From NCBI RefSeq assembly GCF_000499845.2, contig NC_023758.2, positions 11,319,927 through 11,383,926 on the forward strand: a stretch of DNA of 64,000 nt, given 5' to 3'. The notes under the pieces were generated by a model. It worked only from the letters and a program-made list of their open reading frames with translations. It was not told where the DNA came from and did not search any database. This DNA is from Phaseolus vulgaris. Taxonomy: Eukaryota; Streptophyta; Magnoliopsida; Fabales; Fabaceae. Positions 11,530-23,483 of this stretch are shown one piece after another (position 1 is the stretch's first letter; each line of letters begins with the position of its first letter). A program made the translations under genes and the position numbers.

Positions 11530-12834
11530 AACATTTTTATTTTCTAATTCCTCTTATATTAATGCATGAGTTTTTGATTTTTGTAATTAGCCATAAGTAT
11601 CGTTATAAAGTAACAACTACGAGCTTAGCTTCTGTTTCATAATTTCTTTTTGCTTTTAAAATGAAAAACAAACGTGTTTGAGTAGTTTATTTCTAAAGGC
11701 TTTTTTTTAAAACAAATTTTAATTAAAAAAATTTAAACTTAAAAATGGAAATAATTATATGATTTTTTTCACTTTTACTTTGTTTTAAATTTTAGAAACA
11801 AGGAAACGTGCATGCAGTGAAAATGTGTTTCCATAAAATTAATGACATAAATACGAGGAAGAAATGGACTGTGTAGAAATTGAGGCCATGAGGTACGTGA
11901 CGGAATAAGTTTCATTAATGACAAGTGTGCTGTTATCGAAAGACGATTTACCGACTAATCCAATTTCAGTCATGGAAATTTTCTGCCACTACTTCAAGTT
12001 GGACTTGGGGAGGTCGCCTCCTTGAAGAGCATTTTTGCCATTTTATAAGACCATTTCTTCCAACATCAGGATTTTCTGCCACTTCCATACGCAACGTGGA
12101 AATACATTTTTACTTTTTTTTGTCACTCTCATAGAATAGTTTTTAGATTATGTAATCCGAACATGTATTTGAAAAAAGGCTTTTAAATTATGTAATCTGG
12201 AAGTTAAAAAAGACTTCCGAATTACATAATTTGAAAACTAATCATGTATATGAAATTTTTTTCTAAATTATGTAATTCGGAAGCTAATTACGAATTTGAA
12301 AAAAAACTTTTAAATTATGTAATTTTCTAAAATATGTTATGGAGATGAGAGAAGAATATGTAGAGTTACAGGAAGAAACAGCCTCGTTATAATTGACTTG
12401 TATTCTCGCAAAATTTATGGAAATTGATTAACCCAGTATCTGATTATCAAAAGATGTTTTTTTTATCATTCTGCTTTACGTCGAAAATTCGTGCCTAGAA
12501 ACAAAGGGAATTTTAATGATGAAAAGGGATGGAATTTTTCATTATTTGCGTCTGGTTGAAGGGTGAAATTCATAACATTAAACCTGATAAACTAGAAGCA
12601 CCTTTTAAGCCTTTTTATTATTATATACTTTTATTATTATGTTTTTAGTCACAATATTTATTAAAAACTATTTGATTTATTTTTTAATATTTATACTTTA
12701 TCTACTATCTAAATAGAATATATATATATATATATATTATATGAATTTAATCACAATAGTTAAAACATAAAATTTTCTAACTCTTATTTTAAAACAAGAA
12801 TAAAATAATTAATATAGTTATTTAAAAATAGGGA
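11524..12834. other. Intergenic, AT-rich, with dispersed inverted motif
   Basis: No gene seen. Between 12135 and 12330 the motif TTATGTAAT(C/T)CGGAA occurs repeatedly in both orientations, giving an inverted-repeat-rich patch that may be a decayed MITE. A short TA run lies at 12718-12738. The stretch just left of 12841 should hold the 3' LTR of the old Ty3 element. The LTR's other edge could not be placed. Confidence 0.5.
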
Positions 12835-12841
12835 TGTTACA

Positions 12842-15704
12842 TTACTTCTTTCCTTTTTTTTTTTTGAATTTCGTCCACAAAATTCACTTGGTTGTAAAGA
12901 GATACATTTCTTGTATATTACTTTCTAATTTTCAAGTTGCATAAACTTTTTCTTATTGACTACACAATACTTTTACGAGAGACATGTCCTTTTTTTCAAA
13001 GTTGTTTAATCCTATATCTTCGATCCTCACAAAAAAACACATACGTAAGGTTTTCTTGAATTACTATATCATGTTCTATCACATGAAGATAGTCATGAAT
13101 ATATTTACGAAGCTGGGACACATTAAATAAATTATGATGTTTTGAAACGTTTGGAGCTAAAGCAACTTGGTATGCAACAGAACAAATCCATTCAAGAATT
13201 TGATAAGGACCAATAAATTTGGGTGAAAGTTTTCTAGATTTAAGAGCTCTACCAACTCTAGTTACATGTGTAACTTTCAAGAAAACATGAACCCCTTTTT
13301 AAAACTCAATGGGTTTTCTGCGTTTGTCATGATAACTTTCTGCCTATCTTGATAAATTTTCATGATTTTCCTTATCATTTTAATCTTACCAGTTGTTTGT
13401 TGAATTAGCTCAGGACCCAAAATTAAAGAATTTCCATTCTTATACCAACACAATGGGGTCCTACATCTTCTCCCATACAGAGCCTCATATGGAGCTATTC
13501 TTATGCTTGACTTGAAACTGTTGATATAAGTAAACTCTATTAGTGGTATAAATTAATCCTAGCTTCTAGTTTGTTCTAAGACACAAACTCTCAACAAGTC
13601 CTCTAAAGATTTGATAGTTCTTTTAGACTATCATTTAACCTGAGGGTGATAAGCTGAACTAAGTCTTACTTTTGTTCCTAAGGGTATTTCTAAACTATCC
13701 CAAAATCTAATGGTGAAACAAAGGTCTCTATATGAAATTATACTAGAAGGTACACCATGTAGCTTAATAATTTCTTTCATGTATGAATGAGCTAATTTTT
13801 CAAAGGAAAATCTAATGTAGATAGGTAGAAAGTGAGAAAATTTTGTTATCCTATCCACAATTACCCAAATTACATCATGATTAGACACAATCCTTGGTAA
13901 ACCTGTCACAAATCCATGGATATGCTTTCCCATTTTCATTCTGGAACATATAAGGATTGTAGTTCTCCATAAGGCTTTCTATGTTCCACTTTTGCTTTCT
14001 AGCACACTAAACAAAGTGCAACAAGCTCTACTACTTCCTTCTTCATCCCAGACCGCCAAAACACTTTCTTCAAGTCTGATACATCTTTGTGGCACCTGGA
14101 TGAATACTTAATGATTCCACTAGAATTCTTGTGGAATTCAGCTTTTCCTTTTATTCATGTTGTCAACTTTTCTTGAAAAAGTTGGTCCCTTTCTTGAGCT
14201 TGAGATTTTTAGCATTCCTTAGCATAAACTATCGGATCTTACTTCTAAAGATAATTTCATGTCTCTGAATGATTCGATTAAATCTAATTCCTTCACCATC
14301 ATCATGTATATATTTTCGACTCAAAGCATATGTCACAACATTTGCTTTCCCAAGATGAAACTGCAACTTAAAGTCGTAATCCTTAAGAAATTTCATTTAT
14401 CTATGTTGTCTCATGTTTAGTTTTTTCTGATATCAAGATTTTATGGCACTGCAAACTTGAAACCTTGCCCTGTACAAGTAATACCTCTATACTTTTAATG
14501 CAAAACCTACTGTAAATAATTATGAATTATGTGTAGGATAATTAACTTCATGTTGTTTTAATTGTCGTGAAGCATAAGTTGCCAGTTTTCCTTCTTGAAT
14601 AAGTAAACATCTTAATCCTTGTCCAGAGGCATCACAATAGAGATTAAATTTTTTGATTGGATAAGATTAAAATAGGTACAAATATTAATTTTTTCTTTAC
14701 CTCTTGAAAACTGAACTCACATGCTTCGTTCCATTCAAAAGTTTGACCCTTATGTGTTAGCTTACTCAAAGACAATACTAATTTAGAAAATCTTTCAAAG
14801 AAATTTCTATAATAGCCTGCTAATCCTAAGAAACTTTGTATTTATGTGATATTCTTTGGTTGTTGCCAAAGCAATACAATTTGAACCTTTGAGGGGTCAA
14901 CTGTAATGCCACCTTGAGATATCACATGTCCTAAAAATTGAACTTGTTCTAACTAGAAATCACACTTTGACCATTTCCCATACAATTGTCTTTATCTAAA
15001 GCTTTGTAACACAATCCTCAAATGTTTCTCATGCTCTTCATGATTTTTGGAATAAATGAAAATGTTATCAATAAAACTACCACAAATTTATCATAGAATT
15101 AATGAAAAATGCAGTTCATATAGTCCATGAAAATGGAAAGAGCATTTGCCAAAAGGCATTACAAAGTACTCACAATGATCGTATCTTGTCCTGAATGTTT
15201 TCTTTTGAATATCTTCCGCCTTAACTCGAATATGAAGATACCTAGATTTCAACTCAATTTTGGAATATACCACAACACCTCTCAATTGATCCATAAAATG
15301 ATCAATCCTTGGGAGAGGGTATTTGTTCTTGATAGTGATTTATTTAAGTTGACGATAATCCATATGCAACCCCATATTGTCATCCTTTTTCTTGACTAAC
15401 AAAACTAGAGCTCCCCAAGGAGAAATAGTAGGTCTGATGAATTGTTTGTCCAGTAGTTCCTCTATTTGTTTTTTCAACTCTGTTAATTCTAGAGGTGACA
15501 TCCTATAGAGGGCTATAATCATAGGTCTTGATCCTAGTACCAAGTCTATGGTGAATTCTATCCCTCTTTCCTAAGGTAACCCAAGAACATATTTAGGGAA
15601 AACATCAAGGTACTCACAAACAACATGATACTTACTAATGTCTGGAATTTTCTTGACTTTTAAGGAAGATACTCTTGGAACTTCATTGTGGTTGTAGTAG
15701 CCTC
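12842..15704 (-). pseudogene. Ty3/gypsy pol remnant: RT, RNase H, integrase, tail
   Basis: Minus-strand pieces appear in order. A linker with CEYLDVFPKYVLGLP lies at about 15575-15640. The RT start, with [14 protein letters not shown], is at 15340-15543, and more RT, with FVMPFGKC, is at 15091-15294. The integrase core (13631-13939) has WVIVDRITKFSHFLP, KLHGVPSSIIS and AYHPQ. The tail (12996-13280) has SPKFIGPYQIL and FNVSQLRKY, as in Ty3 elements of the Tekay/Del type. The RNase H region (13.95-15.0 kb) is recognisable only loosely. Many stops and frameshifts show an old insertion. Confidence 0.85.
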
Positions 15705-16718
15705 TGTTGGGTTCAATAGTGTCAAAGTTCAAGAGGGGGGGGGGGTGAATTGACCTTTTAAAAGTTTCGCACATAATCAGATTTTACCATAGTACACAGA
15801 AAATAAATCAATTTATTTTGCAATGAACATATTTATTTTGACACTGTTTATGTTTTAAAAACGTTTATACCAACCAAGTAATTCTTGAGGTTATGCAGAT
15901 TAATTTGTAAGCCACACACACTGATTTTAAAGGGAAAACTATGAACAACAAAAACAGTGACCTTCAATTTTTAAGTGAGTGATAGAGGTTCAATTATTAG
16001 CTTGACAATCAATTGGGTAACCTATCATAATCAAATTGTTCCAGTTGTAATTAACAGTTCATATATCTTCTTAACAGAACCAAACCGATTTTCCAGAAAA
16101 TAAGAACAGTATGAACAAGCAAAAAAAAAAAACAGATTTATTTTTAATTGAACAGATTCAATTTTAGACAGATTAACAAATAAGCAAGAAAACGAGTGCA
16201 GGGATGAAGAGAAATGAACACACAACAGTTATACTGGTTCACTCAAATGAGATACATCCAGTCTCACCTAAACCAAGGTGAAATCCACTAAACAAAACGT
16301 ACAAAACACACTTACACAACCACTGTTCTTGAACCCTACAAGAACCTTGACACACTTGCTGAAAAACACTATTTCAGCACACACACTCTTTAAGAAACCC
16401 TATCAAGAAGAGTTTACAATCGCACTTTTACAAGAAATGAAATATGAAACGAATACACCTGATAGAGGATACAGAAATCTGCCTTAGACCAGTAGAACAG
16501 ATTGCTCACACAGTAGCAACACCTCTAACCAAGCCTTAGAGCCAACCAAGAACAAACACACTTTTGATTTGTAAAATCTTTCAATAACACATGCTAATTC
16601 TCTGTAAATCCTTAATTCTCTGTTGTAAAACTTGTTTTCTCAATTGTATGATTCACCTTTAAAGGTAGGTACAAGTTTTCTTTTTATAGAAAAACAACTT
16701 ATAACAGATTTTCAAAAC
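15705..16718 (-). repeat. Truncated 3' LTR of the minus-strand SIRE-like element
   Basis: It begins (plus strand) TGTTGGGTTCAATAGTG and is homologous to the 5' LTR from 35990. It carries an extra-long G run near 15735. Homology stops near 16718, matching about 36996 in the other copy, so roughly 560 bp of U3 are missing here. Confidence 0.85.
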
Positions 16719-16795
16719 AAAGACAAATTGTTCAACATTACAAAAATATAAACTGATAAATGGAAAACATGGAAAGCATGGAAAGCAAGATACAT

Positions 16796-17808
16796 CTAAT
16801 CTTTGTAATATAACTCTGCAAGCTGCAACTGAATTCCTTCAAATTGATCATCAAGATGCTGAAACCTTGCTTGAGTTGTCTCAAAATATGCTCTCTGTTC
16901 TGCTGTCATGGCATCAAGGCGATACAGAACTTGCCTTTCAAACATGGATAATGGTTCACCTCTGTACTCTGGGGTTTGATAGGCAACAATAGCATTCTGA
17001 TGAGTTGCAGCAACTTCTTCATGCACTGATTGGGGAGCTGGTGAATCTCCTCTGATTTCTATAGATGGAGAGCTTATCCTTTGACTTCCAGCGTGATCAG
17101 CATATGACTCTTGCCCGTAGAAGTGATGGATAACATAACATGAGTGTTCTGCAGCTTGAACCGTGTCATCTTCCATTAGAACAACCTCATTTTCATCTGC
17201 ATTGTTGAGATTTGAGGCTCCATGTTCTTCTTGAGGATCCTTGCCTTTGAGAATCACCCAGCTGTCCTCCACTTTATGAAACCCCATTTTTATGAGAGTT
17301 GAGTTATCAATCTCACTTACAACTTTGATGGTTTCATTTTGCTCATTAGAAGTGTCAATGCCAAAGTAGTCAATCAATTTTGAAACAAGTATAGCATAAG
17401 GAAAGCGATAATCAGTTAATCTTTTTGGATTTCAGCATATGCTCATTGATGATATACACCCAGTTAACCTTGATCAGATTCATGATGCAGTATAAAAGGA
17501 TTAAATCCTCTTCATGTAAAACAACATGATTTGTACCTCTAGGGATGAGCTGCCATGCTATGATATAGGCAACAAGTCGTGGTGTTAGGTTCAGATTACC
17601 TGCATGGAATCTGCTTATGCTCTGGGCAGGGTTCCTCATACAGCTTCTGTAATACTGAAGTTTGTTGAACTCATGAATCCCACTTGTGTTTCCTTTTCCA
17701 ACCTTTAGACCAGAGTATTTGATTCCAGCCACTAAATTCCAGACTTCACTGGTGACCTTCATTTTGATCCCTTCACATAGGATACAATGTTCTTTCCATC
17801 CAAGGTTA
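16796..17808 (-). pseudogene. SIRE-type envelope-like ORF, 5'-truncated and frameshifted
   Basis: Two minus-strand open pieces are seen: 17808-17412 (with GIHEFNKLQYYRSCMRNP, LVAYIIAWQLIPRG and INLIKVNWVYIINEHM-like text) and 17377-16796. The second begins LIDYFGID and ends with a coiled-coil-like stretch, LDAMTAEQRAYFETTQARF. These match the 'putative plant transposon protein' or envelope-like ORF that follows pol in SIRE1-type elements. One frameshift lies near 17380-17415. The N-terminal part is cut off at 17809, where a SIRE-like LTR begins. It is not a host gene, and an envelope role for this family is unproven. Confidence 0.8.
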
Positions 17809-18944
17809 TGTTGAATCAAGTGGTGTTCAAGCTTTGAAGAATCCAAATCCTTTGAAGGATGTTGAAGGCTTGGTTGTGCTTGCTGTTGCTGAGTTGTCTT
17901 AGTTAGGATCAGGGGTAGTTTGAATGTTGTAATCCACTATGTGATTGAATCCAAAGCATAGGCATTCTCAATCTTTTTAAAAGAAAAGTGTTTTTCAAAC
18001 TAAGTGAAAAACAACCGATTGTTTTGTCGAAACAACCGATTGTTTTATGCTTAGATTTTTAGAAAAGATTGAAAATTGTTTTTCAAATGGTTGAACTATT
18101 AAAACCAAAACAACCGATTGATTTGAGGAAACAACCAATTATTTGTTTTGGTACCATAACAGAAAAACTGTTTTAGCTTTGACTGAGCTTTAAATGTTTT
18201 TAATTGATTACGCTCCAGTCTTAAATGTTTTGACCAATCTTTAAATGCAATTAATAGTTTGTTAAGATTTGATAACAAACATCTTTGAATATATTCAGAA
18301 AAACAGATTTGAGTAATAAGATTTTGAACACAAGTTTTTGAGTTTTTCAAAGAATTGAGATTGCTTAGAGATTGAGTTTGATCATAGTGTGTGAGATAGG
18401 AATTCTTCTTGTATTGATTTCAGATTTACTTCTGTAACAAGTGTAATTCTTGTATTCTGTAAAACATTTGCTTTTGTGTGTTTGTTGAGGATTGCTGTGT
18501 GTTCTTGAGGGGATGAAGATCAACATTCTTAGTGTTGGTGTGTTGGCCAAGAGAAGTGTGTGTCTTGAGGGGATCAAGGTCACTTTCTTGGTTGTGGTGT
18601 AAGTGATCTAGGTGTGATTGCTTAGTGGAATTCCTCAGTAGTTTCTGAGAAGATTGAATGTAGCTTGGGTTAAGAGTGAACCAGTATAAACATCTGTGTA
18701 CATTTTCTCTATCCCTAACTCTTTAAATTCTGTTTTGATATTTGTTTACTGGTATAAACAAACGATTGTTTCTGCGAAACAACCGATTGTTTTTACTAAG
18801 TGTTGTGCATTTAGCTTTGTGTTTTGAAAAACTGATTTCTCAATCAAGGTTTTCACAAAGTAATTTCATTCAAGGTTTAAAAGTTTGCAAAAACCCTCTT
18901 TAAACAATTCACCCCCCTCTAGTTTAAAGCCATATATTCTAACA
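17809..18944 (+). repeat. 5' LTR of the plus-strand SIRE-like element (1136 bp)
   Basis: It runs TGTTGAATCAAG...ATTCTAACA. It contains repeated AAACAACCGATTGTTT motifs (18009, 18030, 18108, 18129, 18756 and 18777, some degenerate). A tRNA-Met primer-binding site follows. Confidence 0.93.
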
Positions 18945-18959
18945 ATTGGCATCAAGAGC
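18945..18959 (+). other. Primer-binding site, tRNA-Met type
   Basis: ATTGGCATCAAGAGC lies directly after the LTR and is close to the form ATTGGTATCAAGAGC at 35975-35989 (minus strand). Confidence 0.82.
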
Positions 18960-19003
18960 TTGGTTCTTGAAAGTTATTCAAGTTGATCCAATTTTTTTTT
19001 TCT

Positions 19004-20086
19004 ATGGCTGGAAAACAATCTTTTGAGGAAGGTGCTTCAATCTACAAACCACCTTTATTCTGTGGATTGAATTACAAGTACTGGGAAGCCAGAATGAAAA
19101 TCTTTGTGGAATCTATTGATCAAGGAATTTGGGATTCAATTGAGAATGGTTCTTACATTCCAAAGTTTAAAAAGAATGGTTCTTTCTTTGCAAAACCTTG
19201 GTCTCAATGAACCAATGATGAATGTAAGATGGCCAAGCTTGATTGTACTGCTCAACACATAATAGCTTCTGCACTAGATACTAATGAGTTTTTCAGGATA
19301 TCAAAATGCAAAACTGCTAAAGATATGTGGGACACACTCAAGGCTGCTCATGGAAACAATGAACCAAAGGAGGCAATGTCAAAGTGTCAAGCAAGAAGAA
19401 AAAGAAGGCAAAATAAGAAGAGCCTCAACCTTTGCTTCATGGCCAGAAAGAAGGATGACTCAAGTAGTGTAAGTTCATCAAACTCCTCAAACTCTGAAAA
19501 TTATGGTCAATTACTTCAAGCCTTTCAAGAAACGCATGAAGAAGCCAACCGATTGGCTCTTTTGAACAATCGGTTAAAGGAAAAGAACAACTGGCTTGAA
19601 GAAGAGGAATTAGAAAATTCAAAAACAGATTTTGAAAATCTTGAAATCATCTACAAAAACTCCTATTGCAAGTGTGATGCTCTAGTTTGTGAAAATTGCG
19701 AAAATCTTGAAATTAAGGTCCACTATCTTGTTAAAACTGTGGATAAATTTTCTAAAGGCCAATCCAACTTTGAGAATGTCTTGGCGTCTCAAAACTGTGT
19801 TTTTGGAAAAGCTGGATTGGGTTTTAATCCACAAAACAAGCAAGATAGATTTTCAAAATCATCTTCAAAAATGCCAGAAAAACAATCGATTGGACCATCG
19901 AAACAACCGATTGTTACATGCTTTTACTGCATGAAAAGAGGCCATTATGTGAGGTTCTGTAGAATAAGAAAATATGCTGTTCCTAAAGGTCTTATGAAGT
20001 GGATTCCTAAGGGTAATAAAGCTTTAATTGATGACTGTAAACCAAATGGACCCACATTCATAAGGGGACCAAATCTTTGTACTTGA
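19004..20086 (+). pseudogene. SIRE-like gag with internal deletion
   Basis: It starts at ATG 19004 (MAGKQSFEEGASIYKPPLF). The N-terminal gag domain is present (YKYWEARMKIFVESID) and a TGA at 19208 breaks it. Compared with the related gag at 35951-35383, the central part (after WDTLKAAHG) is missing and the frame jumps to a region rich in K, S and N. A coiled-coil-like stretch follows, then a CCHC knuckle, CFYCMKRGHYVRFC, near 19920. Two copies of the palindromic AACAAYCGATTG motif lie inside the coding DNA (about 19547-19577 and 19877-19910). Confidence 0.87.
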
Positions 20087-20107
20087 AAATCTTTTTTGTA
20101 GGAAATC

Positions 20108-23100
20108 TTGGAGGAAAGCAAGCAACAATGGTACTTGGACAGCGGATGTTCCAAGCACATGACAGGAGATAAATCAAAGTTCCTGAGCATCTCCTTTAAG
20201 CAAGAAGGATATGTCACCTATGGGGACAACAACAAAGGAAGGATTCTTGGGAGAGGATCCATAGGAGACAAAGACATCTTGGTCATCCATGATGTGCTTT
20301 ATGTAGAAGGCCTAAAGCATAATCTGCTGAGCATTAGCCAACTATGTGACAAGGGATATCAAGTGATGTTCAAGTCAAACACATGTGAAATATGTCTACC
20401 CAACACCAAAGAGGTAATGTTGGTAGGTAAGAGAGTTAATAATGTGTATCTTCTAGATATCTCTTCACCATGTTCAATTGGATGTCTTCTATCCAAGCAA
20501 GATGAATCTTGGCTTTGGCATAGAAGAATTGCTCATATTCACATGAATCACTTGAACAAGTTAATTTCAAGGGATCTTGTGATTGGGCTACCAAAACTCA
20601 AGTTTGAGAGGGATCACATTTGTGAAGCATGCCAAAAAGGGAAACAAGTGAAAAGTTCTTTCAAAATAAAAAATGTTGTTTCTTCTTTGAAACCTCTTGA
20701 ACTTCTTCACATGGATCTCTTTGGACCCTCAAGAACTATGAGTCTTGGTGGAAATTATTATGCGCTTGTTATTGTTGATGACTTTTCTAGGTACACTTGA
20801 ACTCTTTTCTTGGAATCAAAGAGTGATGCCTTTGTTGCATTCAAGAATTTAACAAGAAGGTTGCAGAATACAAAGAACAACAACATAGGTTCTATTAGAA
20901 GTGATCATGAAGGAGAATTTCAAAATGAGAAGTTCAGCAAATTCTGTGAGAAGATGGGGATTCTGCATAACTTCTCTGCTCCAAGAACTCCATAACAGAA
21001 TGGTATGGTAGAGAGGAAGAACAGGTCTCTTGAAGAGCTAGCAAGAACAATGCTTAGTGAATCATCCCTTCCTAAGTACTTTTGGGCGGATGCAGTGAGC
21101 ACTTCTAGTTATGTGATGAATAGAGTGCTTATAAGACCTATTGTGAAGAAGACTCCTTACGAACTCTTCAATGGAAGGAAGCCTAACGTCAGTCATCTCA
21201 GAGTTTTTGGCTGCAGTTGTTTCGTTCTCAATAATGGAAAGGAAAATCTTGGCATCTTCATAGGATATTCACTCACAAGTCATGCATATAGAGTCTACAA
21301 CAAGAGGTTGATGACTGTAGAAGAATCAGTTCACGTTGTCTTTGATGAGGTAGATCGCAGAAACAATCAAATCCCGAAGACCAGAGCTGAAGAGGATGAA
21401 CAGAGCATCAGTTTGGAGAAGTTGGAAATCTGTGCAGAAAAACAACCGGTTGATTCCTAGAAACAACCGATTGAAATTCTGCAACAGAGTGAGCTGCCCA
21501 AAGAATGGAGGATTCCAAGAGATCTGTCAGTGGAAAATATCATAGGGCAGATAAAAGAAGGTGTCTCCACAGTTAACTCCATCTCTAACTTTTGCAGGCA
21601 CACAACTTTTGTCTCTCAAATTGAACCAAAGTCAATTGAGGAAGCTCTCAAGGATGAGAAGTGGGTTGAAGCTATGCCTGAAGAGTTGAATCAGTTTGCA
21701 AGGAATGAGGTATGGTTTCTTGTCCCTAGAACTGATGAAATGAATATTATTGGTTCGAAATGGGTTTTTAGGAACAAGCTAGATGAAGATGGTATGATCA
21801 CAAGGAACAAAGCAAGGCTAGTTGCCAAGGGCTACAATCAAGAGGAGGGCATAAATTATGGTGAAACCTTTGCTCCTGTTGCTAGATTGGAAGCTGTGAG
21901 GCTGCTGCTGGCGTTTGCTTGTATGAGTGGTTTCAAACTCTTCCAAATGGATGTCAAGAGTGCCTTCTTGAATGGCTACATCAATGAAGAAGTTTTTGTA
22001 GATCAACCACCAGGCTTTGAAGATCATAAATATCCCACCCATGTCTTCAAGTTGAAGAAAGCTTTGTATGGACTGAAGCAAGCTCCAAGGCAGTGTATGA
22101 GAGGCGTAGCAATTTTCTGCTATCTCATGGTTATGAAAGGGGAATGGTAGAAAAGACTCTCTTCATCAAAAAGTCAAATGCAGAAATAATTCTTGTGCAA
22201 ATCTATGTAGATGACCTCATCTTTGGTGCTACACAAGATAGTTTGTGTGAAGAATTTGTGGCTGCAATGAAAGGTGAGTTTGAAATGTCTATGATGGGAG
22301 AACTGTCTTTCTTTCTTGGATTGCAGGTTAAGCAAACAAAGGATGGGATCTTTCTATGTCAATCAAAGTATTGCAAGGAGATTCTCAAGAAATTTGAAAT
22401 GGAGAGTTGCAAAGAAGCAAGCACTCCAATGTCATCAAGCTGTTACATGGATGTTGATGTTGTTGGAAAGAGTGTAGATCAAACAAAATATAGAGGATTG
22501 ATTGGCTCTTTGCTTTATCTAACAGCTTGTAGGCTGGACATCATGTTTACGGTGTGTCTATGTGCAAGATATCAAGCAAATCCTAAAGAGTCACACTTCA
22601 AAGCTGCAAAAAGAATTCTGAAATATCTCAAAGGAACATCATCTGTTGGGTTATGGTATCCTTCTCACTCTCCAATTCATTTAATTGGTTATTCAGATTC
22701 TGACTTTGCAGGTTGCAAGCTAGATAGAAAGAGCAAAGTGGTACTTGCCACCTTCTTGACTCAAGCCTAATCTCATGGCATAGCAAAAAGCAAGCATGTG
22801 TTGCTCTGTCTACTGCTGAGGTTGAGTATATTGCTGCTGGAAGCTGTTGTGCACAGATTCTGTGGCTCAAACAACAACTTGCAGACTTTGGATTACAAAT
22901 CAGCAAGGTTCCTTTGATGTGTGATAACACAAGTGCCATCAATCTTACCAAAAATCAGATTCAGCACTCAAGGACCAAATATATTGAGATAAGACATCAT
23001 TTCATCAGGGATCATGTAAACAATGGGAACTGTGAAGTAAAGTTTGTGGAGACCAAACTGCAGTTAGCTGACATCTTCACGAAACCATTACCAAAAGAGA

Positions 23101-23156
23101 GGTTTTTCTTCCTAAGAAATGAGTTAGGTATTCTTGATCTTAATAATCTCTCCTAA
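20108..23156 (+). pseudogene. SIRE-like pol: protease, integrase, RT, RNase H
   Basis: Protease has WYLDSGCSKHMTGD (about 20132). The integrase zinc part is LWHRRIAH...CEACQKGK, and the core has LLHMDLFGPS, RSDHEGEF and QNGMVERKN. RT has GSKWVFRNKLDEDG, LVAKGYNQEEGI, QMDVKSAFLNGYI and YVDDLIFG (about 22206). RNase H has DNTSAINLTKN and RTKYIEIRHHFIRDHV, and the end is ADIFTKPLPKERF. Breaks are TGA at 20798 (Trp in the family), TAA at 20993 (Gln), TAG near 21458, a 1-bp loss near 22093, a frameshift near 22740 and a deletion in the integrase tail near 21248. It cannot be autonomous. Confidence 0.93.
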
Positions 23157-23483
23157 ATCTTTTTTAATACATGCTAAAAGTCTATTTGTGAAGACAAATA
23201 GGGGGAGAATTAATTGGTTCTTGTATATCTTTATCTGAAACTGCATAATCTGTTAAAATCTCTAATTTAAAGTTGTTTTCTGCTGCTGCTGATAGAAACA
23301 ACCGATTGTTTCGTGTAAACAACCGATTGTTTATCATGTTTTATGCTTTGAATGTATAAAAATCTGACATGCTGCTATAAGAAGCATTGGATAGTATAAA
23401 TGCTACTTTTGCAGGTACTGCTTCAGATTCAATCAGATCAAACACAAGCACTAGGGATTTGTCTTCATCAAATATGGGGGGAT

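Noticed and set aside
11600..12392. Matching 9-mers TCGTTATAA at 11600-11608 and 12384-12392, the right one next to AGGAAGAAACAGCC, which looks like the MULE end
   Set aside because: The sequence after the left 9-mer (AGTAACAACTACGAGC) is not an inverted copy of the right end, so this is not a MULE. The 9-mer match is probably chance.
15571..15774. A 67-codon minus-strand frame crossing 15704
   Set aside because: It is a chance fusion of SIRE-like LTR sequence to the Ty3 protease-RT linker.
16796..17846. Possible host gene on the minus strand between SIRE-like LTRs
   Set aside because: Both frames match the SIRE envelope-like ORF and sit in the right place between pol and the 3' LTR of that element.
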